DNA of 46,252 nt from Planococcus salinarum (GCF_007004625.1 NZ_VIFV01000027.1:1-46252), one strand, 5' to 3'. Positions 8,801 through 17,912 are shown, counted from the first letter of the stretch. The notes: generated by a model not told the origin, from the letters alone. Numbers and translations are program-made.

Positions 8801-8961
8801 GCAGCAAAAACGCCGCCGACCACAAGAATAATCGCAAGCAGGATTGCAAGATTCCAAAAGACGCCGGTCGTGATATTCAAGGCTTTCGCCCATTTCGTTG
8901 ATCTCCATTTATTGTATGTGTCTTCAGATTTCTTCTGCCAATAACTTAATCGTTCGCGCAC
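5887..8961 (-). CDS. Bifunctional class A penicillin-binding protein (PBP1A family)
   Basis: Membrane-anchored enzyme that polymerises and cross-links peptidoglycan. Order: short cytoplasmic part, one membrane helix (about residues 30-60), glycosyltransferase 51 domain with the EDEYFEEHEG and GGSTLTQQLIKN motifs, transpeptidase domain with IGSTAKP (SxxK serine), SQN and KTGTS, then a fibronectin type III domain (about 830-920). The last 100 residues are an unusual Pro/Glu/Asp-rich tail beginning with EP dipeptide repeats. GTG at 8961 is the start; AGGGGG lies 8 bases upstream and an ATG alongside is out of frame. At 1024 residues it is longer than typical PBP1A because of the tail. It is probably monocistronic, between acsA and tyrS, as in relatives. 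Whether to call it ponA is not settled from sequence alone. Confidence 0.93.
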   Translation of the reverse strand: MRERLSYWQKKSEDTYNKWRSTKWAKALNITTGVFWNLAILLAIILVVGGVFAASVGAGYFASLVDEEKLRTESEMRGEIYAYEETSEIFFANDQYLGKLRTDLEREETNLDKVSDYAINAVLATEDEYFEEHEGIVPKAIFRGLFQDVSNADNQTGGSTLTQQLIKNQVLTNEVSYERKAKEILLAMRLEKFMKKEEILEAYLNIIPYGRNSAGTNIAGIETAANGIFNVPASELNLPQAAFIAGVPKAPFRYTPYSSGGGLKEPEYLEFGIDRMRTVLYRMLETEYITQEEYDAALAYNITQDFRTDETRSYERYPHITTEVEKRATRIIMDVLAEEAGIDPATLNENDKLYEEYEILADRAVRSRGYRIHSSIDKELYEAQQKAKDAYESYGPTLTKKIVNQEGQEEEVPMPVQVGSTTIENDTGRILSFVGGRDHDLSNFNYASQAYRSIGSTAKPLLVYAPAIEYGKIGAGSPVVDVKFEIIDNDGEPWGPSNFIASSEQGIMPARDALAQSQNLPAVRLFAQIQSQMPIDYLLKNGLTAVDESDNGNVTAALGAGVEASTEEIANAYATFANGGTFAKASMIDRIEDAEGNIVFEHKIETEEVYTPQSSYIITDMMRDVFEGERGTANRANNLLKFNSDFAGKTGTSQETRDVWLVGYNPNVTMSVWLGYDQERSSLDIMRNSTLAPSTRVNQVWATLMNASYDVNPEFFGTEEKFKSPEGVVSRSFCGISGLAPSDGCSGDGLVRSDLFNANVMVPNKADDSLTTGKYTTIDGSRYAALSSTPEEFVSGGGVGVSEDFIDRMLAPFGGDASKLFPQDSRFSNVVSSTSFDADDSAPSPVRATLDGNKLSWSDSASNDVIGYRVYRNNGGAKSKVATISESVANSYTVSGPGNYYVVAVDITGRESANSNAATIEAPEPEPEPEPEPEPREEENNDTPAPPPETPPATEPEEPEEPEEPVDPPSEPEEPEDPPAEPTDPPDEPVDPPEEPEDPEETVEPAATREPEGTDDSEETDDAA

Positions 8962-9022
8962 ATCATCAACCCCCTAAAATCTTTTTATATTATAGCATAT
9001 TCTTATATTGTCGACTAAGATA

Positions 9023-9050
9023 TTGACAATCCGGAATAATAAAGTACACT
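9023..9050 (+). promoter_or_regulatory. Predicted promoter of the tyrS leader
   Basis: Perfect -35 TTGACA (9023-9028), 16-base spacer, TACACT (9045-9050). Transcription from about 9057 would include the whole T-box leader. Confidence 0.65.
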
Positions 9051-9073
9051 ACTAGTATATTTTAATATTAAAA

Positions 9074-9285
9074 CTGTGAAGAACCCGAAGTAGGAACTGT
9101 GATTTTTCAAAGAGAGCCGGTGGTTGGTGTAAACCGGTAAAAATGCAGCAGCTGAATTACAGGTTTGGAGTTTACGGATGTGCCGCGTTTGGCACAATTG
9201 AGGTGGAAGGATCATTTATTCCTTCAAGCTGGGTGGTACCGCGCAATTGCGTCCCTGCATGTCTGACATGCAGGGGCTTTTTTAT
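9074..9285 (+). promoter_or_regulatory. T-box riboswitch controlling tyrS
   Basis: Leader RNA that senses uncharged tRNA-Tyr. The stem I motif AGAGAGCCGGTGGTTGGTG lies near 9111-9129. The specifier region GCTGAATTACAGG gives a UAC tyrosine codon at 9158-9160. The T-box TGGGTGGTACCGCG is perfect at 9230-9243. The competing terminator is CCCTGCATG (9253-9261) with CATGCAGGG (9267-9275) and a T-run. Uncharged tRNA stabilises the antiterminator so that tyrS is read. Confidence 0.95.
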
Positions 9286-9346
9286 TTGCCCCGGGGAAAC
9301 AGGCCACTCCGGAGCACTCGATGAAGAACCTGTGGTGTCAGTCTAA

Positions 9347-10642
<1,296 letters not shown>

Positions 10643-10711
10643 TTTTTTTGATGTAATATAGCTTCTCCCCTTGCTCTGTGGGCCTTTGAAGAGGGTTTCG
10701 CAGTCAAAAAT

Positions 10712-10736
10712 GTTTAATCCATTATTCAAAGGGTAA
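10712..10736 (+). promoter_or_regulatory. SigB-type general stress promoter
   Basis: GTTTAA (10712-10717), 13-base spacer, GGGTAA (10731-10736): a full match to the Bacillus SigB consensus. It lies 52 bases before the start of the general stress protein gene. Confidence 0.85.
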
Positions 10737-10788
10737 CTTTTAACTGTGCACCTTTTCAATTGACTTACAAATCTAAGGAGGCGTAATA

Positions 10789-11331
10789 ATGTCAAAAGTA
10801 GTAGGTTCTTACAAAACAGAAAAAGAGGCAATTGAAGCGATTGAGGACTTGAAAAGACAAGGTCACCAATCCGAAGACATATCAGTGTTGGGAAAAAACG
10901 AAGAAGAAACAAGAAACGTAACTGAAGAAACAGGCACGCATGCCGGCGAAGGTGCTGCAACAGGCGCATTGGCTGGTGGTGCCCTTGGCGGACTTGGCGG
11001 AGTGCTTGCAGGGATCGGAGCATTGGCGATTCCGGGAATCGGCCCGATTGTGGCTGCCGGCCCGATTGTGGCCGGGTTGACAGGAGCTGCAGCGGGCGCA
11101 GGTGTCGGTGGCCTGGCAGGAGCTTTGATTGGCATGGGTATTCCGGAAGATGAAGCGAAGGATTATGAAAACCGCTTCAACGAAGGGGAAATCCTGGTGC
11201 TCGTTGAGGATGAAACGATCCATATTCCCGATCATAACGACCGGGACCGTTTTACTTCCGATGCTTCCGATGATCCGTTAATCGGTGATGAGCGTGGAAC
11301 AGGCGGTATAAGAGGGACAAGAAAGCTGTAA
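10789..11331 (+). CDS. General stress protein 17M-like (YflT family) with glycine-zipper core
   Basis: 180 residues. The N-terminal 45 residues (MSKVVGSYKTEKEAIEAIEDL) match the heat-induced stress protein 17M/YflT fold. The middle (about 55-125) is a Gly/Ala-rich stretch with many GxxxG steps (GALAGGALGGLGG, GAAAGAGVGGLAG), a glycine-zipper pattern typical of membrane-inserting or membrane-associated stress proteins. The C-terminus (DYENRFNEGEILVLVEDE) resembles the same family again. The ribosome binding site is AAGGAGG. It has a textbook SigB promoter and its own terminator, so it is a single-gene SigB unit. Biochemical function is unknown. Confidence 0.8.
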   Translation: MSKVVGSYKTEKEAIEAIEDLKRQGHQSEDISVLGKNEEETRNVTEETGTHAGEGAATGALAGGALGGLGGVLAGIGALAIPGIGPIVAAGPIVAGLTGAAAGAGVGGLAGALIGMGIPEDEAKDYENRFNEGEILVLVEDETIHIPDHNDRDRFTSDASDDPLIGDERGTGGIRGTRKL

Positions 11332-11346
11332 TAAGAAAACAGTAAC

Positions 11347-11386
11347 AAAAAAGCAACGCCTTCTTTTGAAGGCGTTGCTTTTTGTT
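11347..11386 (+). terminator. Terminator after the general stress protein gene
   Basis: AAGCAACGCCTTC (11351-11363), TTTT loop, GAAGGCGTTGCTT (11368-11380), then T-rich tract. A-run upstream makes it usable by the convergent BtuF-like gene as well. Confidence 0.92.
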
Positions 11387-11422
11387 TGGAAAGAAAAAAT
11401 GAATTTTGGGGCAGCCGTTATG

Positions 11423-12220
11423 TCAGCGCTTTAAGAAGGCAGGCGTCTCCATGGAATTGAATTGTTCAGGATGAAGAATCTTGCCAAGCTTGATGGCTCC
11501 TTCCACCAGGCGGGGGGAAGGGCGGCAATACAATTCTTCTTCCATAATATGAATTTTTCCGGCAGCCTTCATTGTTTCATAGCCCGGTCGCTTGCGGACC
11601 AGTTCCGGTTTCACTTTATCTGTCATGATACCGACCCACGCAAGAAGAATATAATCCGGATCGCGGCGCAGAATATCCGGCCAATCGGTTTGGACATTGG
11701 CCGAATCGATATCATCGAAAAGGTTTCGTGCACCGGTGATATTGCTGATTTCAGTCAGCCAATTGATTTTGCCCGGGGTGAAGATCGGTTTTGGCCACCA
11801 TTCCCAATAGAGTGATGGATGGCTTTCGACATTTGCAGAACGGGATTTGATGTCGTTGATGGCTGAAGTATAGGCAGCGTAGGCAGAAAGTGCATCGACT
11901 CCACATGCTTCGCCGACAGCCAACAAGTCCTGGCCAATATCATAAAGACTTTGAGGATTCAAAATCATATGGGGAATATTCCTTTTTTTCAGCTCTTCCA
12001 CATTTTTTTCCATGCCCGGCACACTTAACGACGCCAGCACAAGATCGGGCTCCAAGAGCTCGAGCTCATCCATGCGGATTGAAAGATCCGGTCCAAGCTT
12101 TGGCAAATGGGTGATTTCTTTTGGCCAATCGGAAAAATCATCAATGCCGACCAGCATTTTTTCAGCTCCCAAAAAAGCCAATAATTCCGTATTACTCGGA
12201 CAAATTGATATGATTCTCAT
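11423..12220 (-). CDS. BtuF-like substrate-binding-fold protein without signal peptide
   Basis: 265 residues with the helical-backbone metal-receptor fold of cobalamin/siderophore-binding proteins (PF01497): IISICPSNTELLAFLGAEKMLVGID at the start, ELEPDLVLA-type segment, NITGARNLFDD, and RDPDYILLAW. Such proteins normally feed an ABC importer from outside the membrane and carry a signal peptide or lipobox. This one starts directly with the mature fold; the ATG at 12220 follows a strong GGAGGTG, and no upstream in-frame extension is needed. No permease, ATPase or B12 riboswitch is adjacent. It is commonly annotated as cobalamin-binding protein, but a cytoplasmic ligand-binding role is more consistent here. 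Confidence 0.75.
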   Translation of the reverse strand: MRIISICPSNTELLAFLGAEKMLVGIDDFSDWPKEITHLPKLGPDLSIRMDELELLEPDLVLASLSVPGMEKNVEELKKRNIPHMILNPQSLYDIGQDLLAVGEACGVDALSAYAAYTSAINDIKSRSANVESHPSLYWEWWPKPIFTPGKINWLTEISNITGARNLFDDIDSANVQTDWPDILRRDPDYILLAWVGIMTDKVKPELVRKRPGYETMKAAGKIHIMEEELYCRPSPRLVEGAIKLGKILHPEQFNSMETPAFLKR

Positions 12221-12294
12221 TGCTGCACCTCCATTTTCATCAGTTTAGCATAAAGAAGAAAGCTCTTCCCGGAAAACCGGCTGCAGCTCAACAG

Positions 12295-12329
12295 AAAAAC
12301 CCCAAACCGGAGGTCCGGTTTGGGGTTTT
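12295..12329 (-). terminator. Terminator of rpsD
   Basis: AAAACCCCAAACCGG (12296-12310) pairs with CCGGTTTGGGGTTTT (12315-12329) around AGGT; the minus strand ends in a T-run. Confidence 0.92.
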
Positions 12330-12341
12330 GAAATCGTAAGA

Positions 12342-12944
12342 TTAACGTGAGTAGTACTCAACGATCAATTGCTCGTTGATTTCAGCAGACAATTCGCTGC
12401 GTTCCGGGTAGCGTACAAGCGTACCTTCTTTTTGGTCAGCGTCGATTGAAACGTACTCAGGAACAAAGCTGTTCACTTCGATTGCTTCGTTGACGATGTC
12501 AAGGTTGGTTGATTTTTCACGGAAAGTGATCGTTTGTCCTGGTTTTACGCTGTAAGACGGGATGTCAAGGCGTTTACCATCAACAAGGATGTGTCCGTGG
12601 TTTACCAATTGGCGAGCCTGGCGGCGAGTGCGCGCAAGACCTAAACGATAAACAACGTTATCAAGGCGTGCTTCAAGCAAGATCATGAAGTTTTCACCAT
12701 GTTTACCTGGCATTTTGCCGGATTTGTTGAATAGGTTTTTAAATTGGCGTTCAGTTACTCCGAACATGAAACGAAGTTTTTGTTTTTCTTGAAGTTGCAA
12801 ACCATACTCAGAAACTTTTCTGCGCTGGTTGGCACCGTGCTGACCTGGTGCGTAAGGGCGTTTTTCCAATTCTTTACCTGTTCCTGAAAGGGAAATTCCC
12901 AAACGGCGGGACAGTTTCCATGCTGGACCTGTATAACGAGACAT
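12342..12944 (-). CDS. rpsD: 30S ribosomal protein S4
   Basis: Primary 16S rRNA-binding protein, 200 residues, full length. The N-terminus [21 protein letters not shown] and the S4 RNA-binding domain ([26 protein letters not shown]) are diagnostic. It stands alone, as in Bacillus, rather than in the rpoA operon. The ATG has GAGGAGGAG upstream. A leader of about 220 nt with hairpins precedes it, consistent with the known autoregulation of rpsD by S4 in Bacillus. Confidence 0.98.
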   Translation of the reverse strand: MSRYTGPAWKLSRRLGISLSGTGKELEKRPYAPGQHGANQRRKVSEYGLQLQEKQKLRFMFGVTERQFKNLFNKSGKMPGKHGENFMILLEARLDNVVYRLGLARTRRQARQLVNHGHILVDGKRLDIPSYSVKPGQTITFREKSTNLDIVNEAIEVNSFVPEYVSIDADQKEGTLVRYPERSELSAEINEQLIVEYYSR

Positions 12945-13164
12945 ATAAGTCTCCTCCTCTGTTTTTGGTTTTTAGAGTAAAATAAAAACCAGATGTACTC
13001 ATGCTGCAAGCCATTTTATATTCCTGTATCTTCGCTCAGCAGCCAAGAGTTACACGATACACCTCATCAGTCTGCGCTTCAGCACCACAAAGGGGCTTCC
13101 GCTTTTCATCAGAGGAACAAAATGGGCGAGCAGGCACATACAACTGCTGCGATTATTTTACACA
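12945..13164 (-). promoter_or_regulatory. rpsD 5' leader, candidate S4 autoregulatory RNA
   Basis: About 220 nt separate the predicted transcription start from the rpsD ATG with no reading frame. An 8-bp hairpin (12967-12974 with 12983-12990) lies just upstream of the ribosome binding site. Autogenous control by S4 binding to the leader is known in Bacillus; the fold here was not computed. Confidence 0.55.
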
Positions 13165-13170
13165 AAGCAT

Positions 13171-13200
13171 AGTATAACCGATTTCATGGAACAAAGTCAA
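13171..13200 (-). promoter_or_regulatory. Predicted promoter of rpsD
   Basis: On the minus strand TTGACT (13195-13200), 18-base spacer, TATACT (13171-13176). Confidence 0.7.
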
Positions 13201-13269
13201 TTGAAAAATTATCGTCAGGAAAGGGGGCTTTTCTTTTTTTGATATACGCGGTAGAATGAAGCTGAATAA

Positions 13270-13283
13270 TGTAAGCGCTTTCT
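13270..13283. promoter_or_regulatory. cre-like CcpA site upstream of methionine gamma-lyase
   Basis: TGTAAGCGCTTTCT matches TGWAANCGNTNWCA at 13 of 14 positions, 25 bases before the start codon. A weak TAGAAT -10 at 13252-13257 would place the site just downstream of the transcription start, a position where CcpA blocks transcription. Confidence 0.7.
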
Positions 13284-13307
13284 ATATATGGATAAGGGGT
13301 GTGAATA

Positions 13308-14522
13308 ATGGAGAAACCAAAAATGAGTATGGAAACTGCGGTGATTCACAAAGGATATGACAGTTCGAAGCATCATGACAGTTTATCGACGCCGCTTTAT
13401 CAGACATCAACATTTTCATTTGCCACAGCAGAAGAAGGGGAAAACCGGTTTGCCGGAAACACGGAAGGAAACATTTATTCGCGCCTGGGCAATCCCACAG
13501 TTCGGGTGCTTGAGGAGCGTATGGCTGAAATCGAATACGGTGAAGGGGCATTGGCATTCGGATCAGGTATGGCTTCGGTAAGTGCAATCCTGATCTACCT
13601 GACAAAAGCGAATGACCATGTACTTTGTTCACGCGGTATTTATGGCTGCACATTCGGACTTCTGGAGATTATGGAAGAAAAGTACAACATCACACATGAT
13701 CTGGTTTCAATGACCACGGAAGAAGAAATCGAAGCGGCCATTAAACCTTCGACGGTGTGCATTTACGTCGAGACCCCGATCAATCCGACAATGGAACTCG
13801 TCAATTTGGAGGCAGTGGTTAAAGTTGCCAGGAAACACGGAATCCGTGTGGTGGTCGACAATACATTCTGTTCACCGTACCTTCAGAATCCGTTGAAAAT
13901 GGGTGCAGACTTCGTTCTTCACAGCGCAACGAAATACCTGAATGGCCACGGAGATGTCATCGGGGGGATTTTAGTCGGAAAAGACGGCGAAGAAATGCAG
14001 CACCTGCGGATGACTGTACAGAAAGACGTTGGGGGAATCATGTCTCCATTTGATGCCTGGCTCCTCCTGAGGGGCCTTAAAACGCTGCATGTCAGAATGG
14101 ACCGGCATATTGACAACGCCCAAAAAGTTCTGCAGTTTTTGCAGCAGCAGCCAGAAGTGAAGAAAATCTTCTATCCAATGGACGCCAGCCACCCGCAATA
14201 CAGTCTGGCGCAAAAACAAATGGCAAAAGGCGGCGGTTTGATTTCATTTGAACTTGCTGGAGGCAAGCGGGAAGCGCAGAAATTCATGAATGCTTTGTCC
14301 CTGATCAAAATCGCAGTGAGCCTCGGTGACGCGGAAACGCTGATTCAGCACCCGGCTTCAATGACCCACGCCGTCGTGCCTGAGTCTTCAAGACAGGCCA
14401 TGGGAATTTCGGATTCACTGCTGCGGTTGTCAATCGGATTGGAAGCATCTGAAGACATTATTGCCGACCTGGCTGGAGCATTTAAGAAAGTTGCGCCGGA
14501 AGCGAAACTGCAGGAAATTTAA
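13308..14522 (+). CDS. L-methionine gamma-lyase (PLP-dependent)
   Basis: Cys/Met-metabolism PLP enzyme, 404 residues. It keeps NIYSRLGNPTVRVLEERMA, the catalytic region HSATKYLNGHGD with the PLP lysine, and VVDNTFCSPYLQ. The segment GIYGCTFGLL carries the cysteine (Cys116 of the Pseudomonas enzyme) that distinguishes methionine gamma-lyase from cystathionine lyases and synthases. The expected reaction splits methionine to methanethiol, 2-oxobutyrate and ammonia. The ATG follows AAGGGGTG. It is monocistronic, between the divergent rpsD promoter and a strong terminator, and a cre site suggests repression when glucose is plentiful. Cystathionine gamma-lyase side activity cannot be excluded. Confidence 0.85.
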   Translation: MEKPKMSMETAVIHKGYDSSKHHDSLSTPLYQTSTFSFATAEEGENRFAGNTEGNIYSRLGNPTVRVLEERMAEIEYGEGALAFGSGMASVSAILIYLTKANDHVLCSRGIYGCTFGLLEIMEEKYNITHDLVSMTTEEEIEAAIKPSTVCIYVETPINPTMELVNLEAVVKVARKHGIRVVVDNTFCSPYLQNPLKMGADFVLHSATKYLNGHGDVIGGILVGKDGEEMQHLRMTVQKDVGGIMSPFDAWLLLRGLKTLHVRMDRHIDNAQKVLQFLQQQPEVKKIFYPMDASHPQYSLAQKQMAKGGGLISFELAGGKREAQKFMNALSLIKIAVSLGDAETLIQHPASMTHAVVPESSRQAMGISDSLLRLSIGLEASEDIIADLAGAFKKVAPEAKLQEI

Positions 14523-14590
14523 ATTCGAATCTCTAAAGAAACGACAATCAGTTGTTCCTGCGGATGTAATAGCGAAACCCTCATGAAATG

Positions 14591-14633
14591 AATAGAAGCC
14601 GGAAACTCATGGATAGAGTTTCCGGCTTCTATT
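14591..14633. terminator. Bidirectional terminator between mgl and the fRMsr gene
   Basis: An 18-bp stem: 14591-14608 pairs with 14616-14633 (core AGAAGCCGGAAACTC/GAGTTTCCGGCTTCT). The two genes converge on it. Confidence 0.9.
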
Positions 14634-15113
14634 TTATATATGGCGCATTAAAATTTCTGTGAAAGCTTCGAGGCCTTCCTGGTCTTCTTCTGTAAAGCGG
14701 CTGAGTTCAGGGCTGTCGATATCGAGGACGCCAAGCACCTCGCCGTCCTGAATCAGCGGAATGACGATCTCCGAACGTGAAGCTGCGTCACATGCGATAT
14801 GTCCCGGGAATTGATGGACATCTTCAACAAGCATGGTCTTTTTTTCAGAGACTGCGGTTCCACAGACACCGCGTCCGACTTGGATGCGAACACAGGCGGG
14901 AAGTCCCTGGAAGGGGCCCAGGACCAATTCGCCTTCTTCCATCAGGTAAAAACCAGCCCAATTGATGCGTTCCAAAAATTGGTTAAGCAAGGCGGCGGCG
15001 TTGCTTAAATTCGCAACTCGGTTTGTTTCCCCTGTGAGCAGGGCATCGAGCTGCTTGCCGAGCATTGAATATTGTTCAGCGCGCGTTCCACTGTAATCTG
15101 TTTGAGTAAACAT
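14634..15113 (-). CDS. Free methionine-(R)-sulfoxide reductase (GAF domain, YtsP family)
   Basis: Cytosolic GAF-domain enzyme that reduces free methionine-R-sulfoxide. The three conserved cysteines of the family are present (LPACVR, GRGVCGTA, HIACDAASRSE). ATG at 15113 preceded by GAGGG gives 159 residues, the family length; a longer open frame to 15233 overlaps hisJ and is not supported. It follows hisJ after 13 bases, an operon. With methionine gamma-lyase converging on it, two methionine-handling genes sit side by side. The stop codon abuts the shared terminator. Confidence 0.9.
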   Translation of the reverse strand: MFTQTDYSGTRAEQYSMLGKQLDALLTGETNRVANLSNAAALLNQFLERINWAGFYLMEEGELVLGPFQGLPACVRIQVGRGVCGTAVSEKKTMLVEDVHQFPGHIACDAASRSEIVIPLIQDGEVLGVLDIDSPELSRFTEEDQEGLEAFTEILMRHI

Positions 15114-15126
15114 GGAGACCCTCATT

Positions 15127-15933
15127 TCATTTTGGAGTGGATTCATTATAAAATTTTTCATAATGCTTGTGCAAGCCCTGAACATTGTGGGCGTCCGAAC
15201 CGAATACCAAAGGGATGCCCAGCGATTTAGCATAAGGAAGGTAAGCGGCCGGCGGATAGGATTCCAGGCAACCGGCTTTGGAGAAGCCGGCTCCGTTCAT
15301 ATCAATCTCGTATCCCTGTTTGGCTATAGTCCGGAACAGCCTTTCAATGCGGATGTGATCATCAATCTTATCGCCGTGGTGGAGCTGGAATTTGTGTATC
15401 AATGTCGGGTGGCCGATGCGCATGGGTTTGTATACGCCAAGATCAGCTGTCACCGATGCTTCGACTGCGTCATAATAGCGGTCATAAAGTTTTTTGGTCG
15501 ACCCTGCCAGCCGGGCTGCTTCCATAAATACCTCTTCGCTGAAGTCTATGCAAAAGTAGCGGTCACCAATTTTCAGAAAGTGGACGGATAAAATCGCATC
15601 ATCCAGCCGTGGACCGATTTCATCGAGAAATGCACGGGTCTCTTCTTCGTAGCCCTCGACATAGTCGACCTCGAGACCGGTTCGGATGGTGATATCTTGT
15701 TTGTATGACTCTTTTACCCGCTCGACCGCATCAAGGTAAGCGGCCAGTGTCGGTAAGTCCATCCCGCTGTCCTGGTCAGGCGTCGTATCTTCAAAGGAAG
15801 GCGGGAGGGGAGCGTGCTCTGTGAAACTGATATCTGTAAAACCTGAAATTATCGCTTTTTCAACATAGGCACTCAGGGCATCTTTTGTACCGTGAGGGCA
15901 ATAGGGGGAATGGATGTGCGCATCTCTTTTCAT
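15127..15933 (-). CDS. hisJ: Histidinol-phosphatase (PHP family)
   Basis: 268 residues. PHP-fold metal ligands are visible: RDAHIHSPYCPHG at the start, SFTEHAPLP, GLEVDYV, and GSDAHNV near the C-terminus. It converts histidinol phosphate to histidinol in histidine synthesis. The gene lies next to ezrA and the fRMsr gene as in Bacillus subtilis, away from a his operon. ATG at 15933 has only a weak upstream site (AAAGCGGG). It heads a two-gene unit with the fRMsr gene and is divergent from ezrA. Confidence 0.92.
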   Translation of the reverse strand: MKRDAHIHSPYCPHGTKDALSAYVEKAIISGFTDISFTEHAPLPPSFEDTTPDQDSGMDLPTLAAYLDAVERVKESYKQDITIRTGLEVDYVEGYEEETRAFLDEIGPRLDDAILSVHFLKIGDRYFCIDFSEEVFMEAARLAGSTKKLYDRYYDAVEASVTADLGVYKPMRIGHPTLIHKFQLHHGDKIDDHIRIERLFRTIAKQGYEIDMNGAGFSKAGCLESYPPAAYLPYAKSLGIPLVFGSDAHNVQGLHKHYEKFYNESTPK

Positions 15934-16010
15934 GGAAAAACCCGCTTTCGATTAAAATGAAAATTTTTATGCTATTTATTTTATTTTCGCGAACAAAAGA
16001 GTCCATTACA

Positions 16011-16019
16011 TGCTAAAAT
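16011..16019 (+). promoter_or_regulatory. Candidate extended -10 promoter of ezrA
   Basis: TGCTAAAAT is an extended -10; no convincing -35 is seen. It is 68 bases before the ezrA start. Confidence 0.4.
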
Positions 16020-16086
16020 AGAAGAATCTAGGATTTTAAATTTATCGAGCTGGAAATGTGATTTTGAACAGGGGGCTATATGGCTT

Positions 16087-17790
16087 ATGGTGAAGTATAT
16101 CATCATTGCGGTCATCATTCTATTAGCGGTAATTATCGTCGGCTTTATGTTTCGAAAGAAGCATCACGCGGAAATTGAACGCTTGGAACAGTTAAAACTG
16201 CAAATACAAAACAAACCGATATTGGAAGAACTGACAAAGGTGAAACAATTGAATATGAACGGCCAAACTGAAGAAATGTTTGAGCGCTGGCGTTCGAACT
16301 GGACCGAAGTCATGGATGTACATATTCCGAAAATTGACGGTCTGCTGTTTGATGCAGAAGATGCGATCGACCGTTTCAATTTCGGAAAAGCTTCAGCTTC
16401 AGAAAATGAGGCGGAAGAAAAGATCACTGAAGTCGACCAACAGATGAATGAGATCCTCATAGAATTGGAAGAATTGATCGGCAGTGATGAGAAGAACCGC
16501 AATGAAATGGATCTTCTCAGGGATCAATACCGCCAGGCACGCAAAACACTGCTGGCACACCAGTATTCTTATGGCGCGGCTGCTGAACCTCTCGAGAAGA
16601 AGCTCGAAACTTTCACACCGCTGTTCGAGGAATATGATGAGTTGACGGCGCAAGGGAATTATTTGAAAGCCCGGGAAATCGTCATCAGCCTGTCGGGCGA
16701 AGGCAAGCATATCTTCAGACTTATTGAAGTCATACCGCCATTGCTTGCAGACATCCAATCCAAAATACCTTCCTATATAAACGAACTTCGGAGCGGCATC
16801 CGCGAAATGGAGTCCCAAAGCTATTATCTGGAGCACCTTGAAATTTCAGTTCAACTTGATGCAATGGAAAAAGACCTCGAAATTGCAAAAGAGCAGGTCA
16901 TCAATCTTACTATTGATGAACCGAAAGCAGCTGTTGAAGAAATGAAAGAAAAAGTAGAGCTGTTTTATGAACTTCTTGAAAAAGAAGTCGAATCGAAACA
17001 TTACGTTGATCAGCATAAAAATTCCACTGCTGACATGCTGGAAAAAGTCACTGCAGAAACCAGGGAAATGTCTGATGAATGCGCTGTCGTGCAGCGAAGC
17101 TATAAGATCCCGGAACAGGAAGCCAAAATTCCAAAAAACTGCCTGGAATCGCTGGAAGAGCTTCAGAAGCGTTTTGACATGCTGCATTCCCGGACGCAGG
17201 AAGATCGATCCGCCTATTCCAGCCTTCACCAAGAGTTGAGTGAAATCAGGGCTGAATTGGAAACGATCAATGCTACACAGGAAGGTTTCTTCGAGTCACT
17301 GAAAAGCCTGCGGACCGATGAACACGAAGCACGCGCAAGACTCGAAATTCTGAAAAGGAAACTGCAGGAAACTGACCGGATGCTCCACAAAGCAAACATT
17401 CCGGGAATTCCTGAGGAAATGGATGTCAGGCTTGAAGAAGCGGAAGAAAACTTGTTTGTAGCGATGCAGGGCTTGCAGGAAGTGCCGCTGAATATGAAAT
17501 TAGTGGATAATTATTTGTTGAAAGCGGAGCGCTCCATTGAAGAAGTGGAGGAAAAATCGGTTGAAATGGTGGAGAATGTCCACTTGATCGAACGCATTAT
17601 CCAGTACGGCAACCGGTACCGCAAAACAAATCCACAAATGAACCAGAAATTGATTGAGGCTGAGGAATCATTCCGCCAGCTCCGCTATTCAAAAGCGCTT
17701 GAAGAGGCTGCTACTGCAGTCGAAAGCTTTGAGCCGGGATCGATGAAACGGATTGAAGTATTTGTAAAAGAAGACGCTTGGCGAGTATAA
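16087..17790 (+). CDS. ezrA: Septation ring formation regulator EzrA
   Basis: Division protein that limits FtsZ ring assembly and links it to cell-wall synthesis. One N-terminal membrane helix (residues 3-22, IIIAVIILLAVIIVGFMF) is followed by a cytoplasmic array of long helices and coiled coils to residue 567, the normal length. The conserved QYGNRYR patch needed for midcell targeting in Bacillus is present near the C-terminus (IIQYGNRYRKTNP). ATG at 16087 is about 10 bases after GGGGG; GTG at 16090 is an alternative with no practical difference. The PBP encoded earlier in the window is a plausible functional partner. Confidence 0.96.
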   Translation: MVKYIIIAVIILLAVIIVGFMFRKKHHAEIERLEQLKLQIQNKPILEELTKVKQLNMNGQTEEMFERWRSNWTEVMDVHIPKIDGLLFDAEDAIDRFNFGKASASENEAEEKITEVDQQMNEILIELEELIGSDEKNRNEMDLLRDQYRQARKTLLAHQYSYGAAAEPLEKKLETFTPLFEEYDELTAQGNYLKAREIVISLSGEGKHIFRLIEVIPPLLADIQSKIPSYINELRSGIREMESQSYYLEHLEISVQLDAMEKDLEIAKEQVINLTIDEPKAAVEEMKEKVELFYELLEKEVESKHYVDQHKNSTADMLEKVTAETREMSDECAVVQRSYKIPEQEAKIPKNCLESLEELQKRFDMLHSRTQEDRSAYSSLHQELSEIRAELETINATQEGFFESLKSLRTDEHEARARLEILKRKLQETDRMLHKANIPGIPEEMDVRLEEAEENLFVAMQGLQEVPLNMKLVDNYLLKAERSIEEVEEKSVEMVENVHLIERIIQYGNRYRKTNPQMNQKLIEAEESFRQLRYSKALEEAATAVESFEPGSMKRIEVFVKEDAWRV

Positions 17791-17880
17791 ATAAAGCGGC
17801 GGGGCCCGGAGTCTGAAAACCTTTTCAGCAAGAGTTTCCAGACGCTGAAGGTTATAATTTCTCAACCAGTAAAAATTTGA

Positions 17881-17912
17881 AACCACCAGCTCTCCTGCTG
17901 GTGGTTTTCTTT
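17881..17912 (+). terminator. Terminator-like hairpin directly before nifZ
   Basis: AACCACCAGC (17881-17890) pairs with GCTGGTGGTT (17897-17906), followed by TTCTTTT. It may end ezrA transcription, but it touches the nifZ ribosome binding site GGAGG (17914-17918), and a TATAAT at 17853-17858 lies upstream of it, so it could also act as an attenuator. Confidence 0.7.

Noticed and set aside
9143-9346. 67-codon plus-strand frame upstream of tyrS
   Set aside because: It lies entirely in the T-box leader; the RNA motifs explain the sequence.
15112-15591. 159-codon plus-strand frame antisense to hisJ
   Set aside because: The hisJ strand carries all PHP motifs; the antisense frame has no site or family features.
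17881-17912. Hairpin before nifZ as a thiamine or cysteine riboswitch
   Set aside because: There is no match to the TPP or S-box consensus; only a simple stem-loop with T-run is visible.
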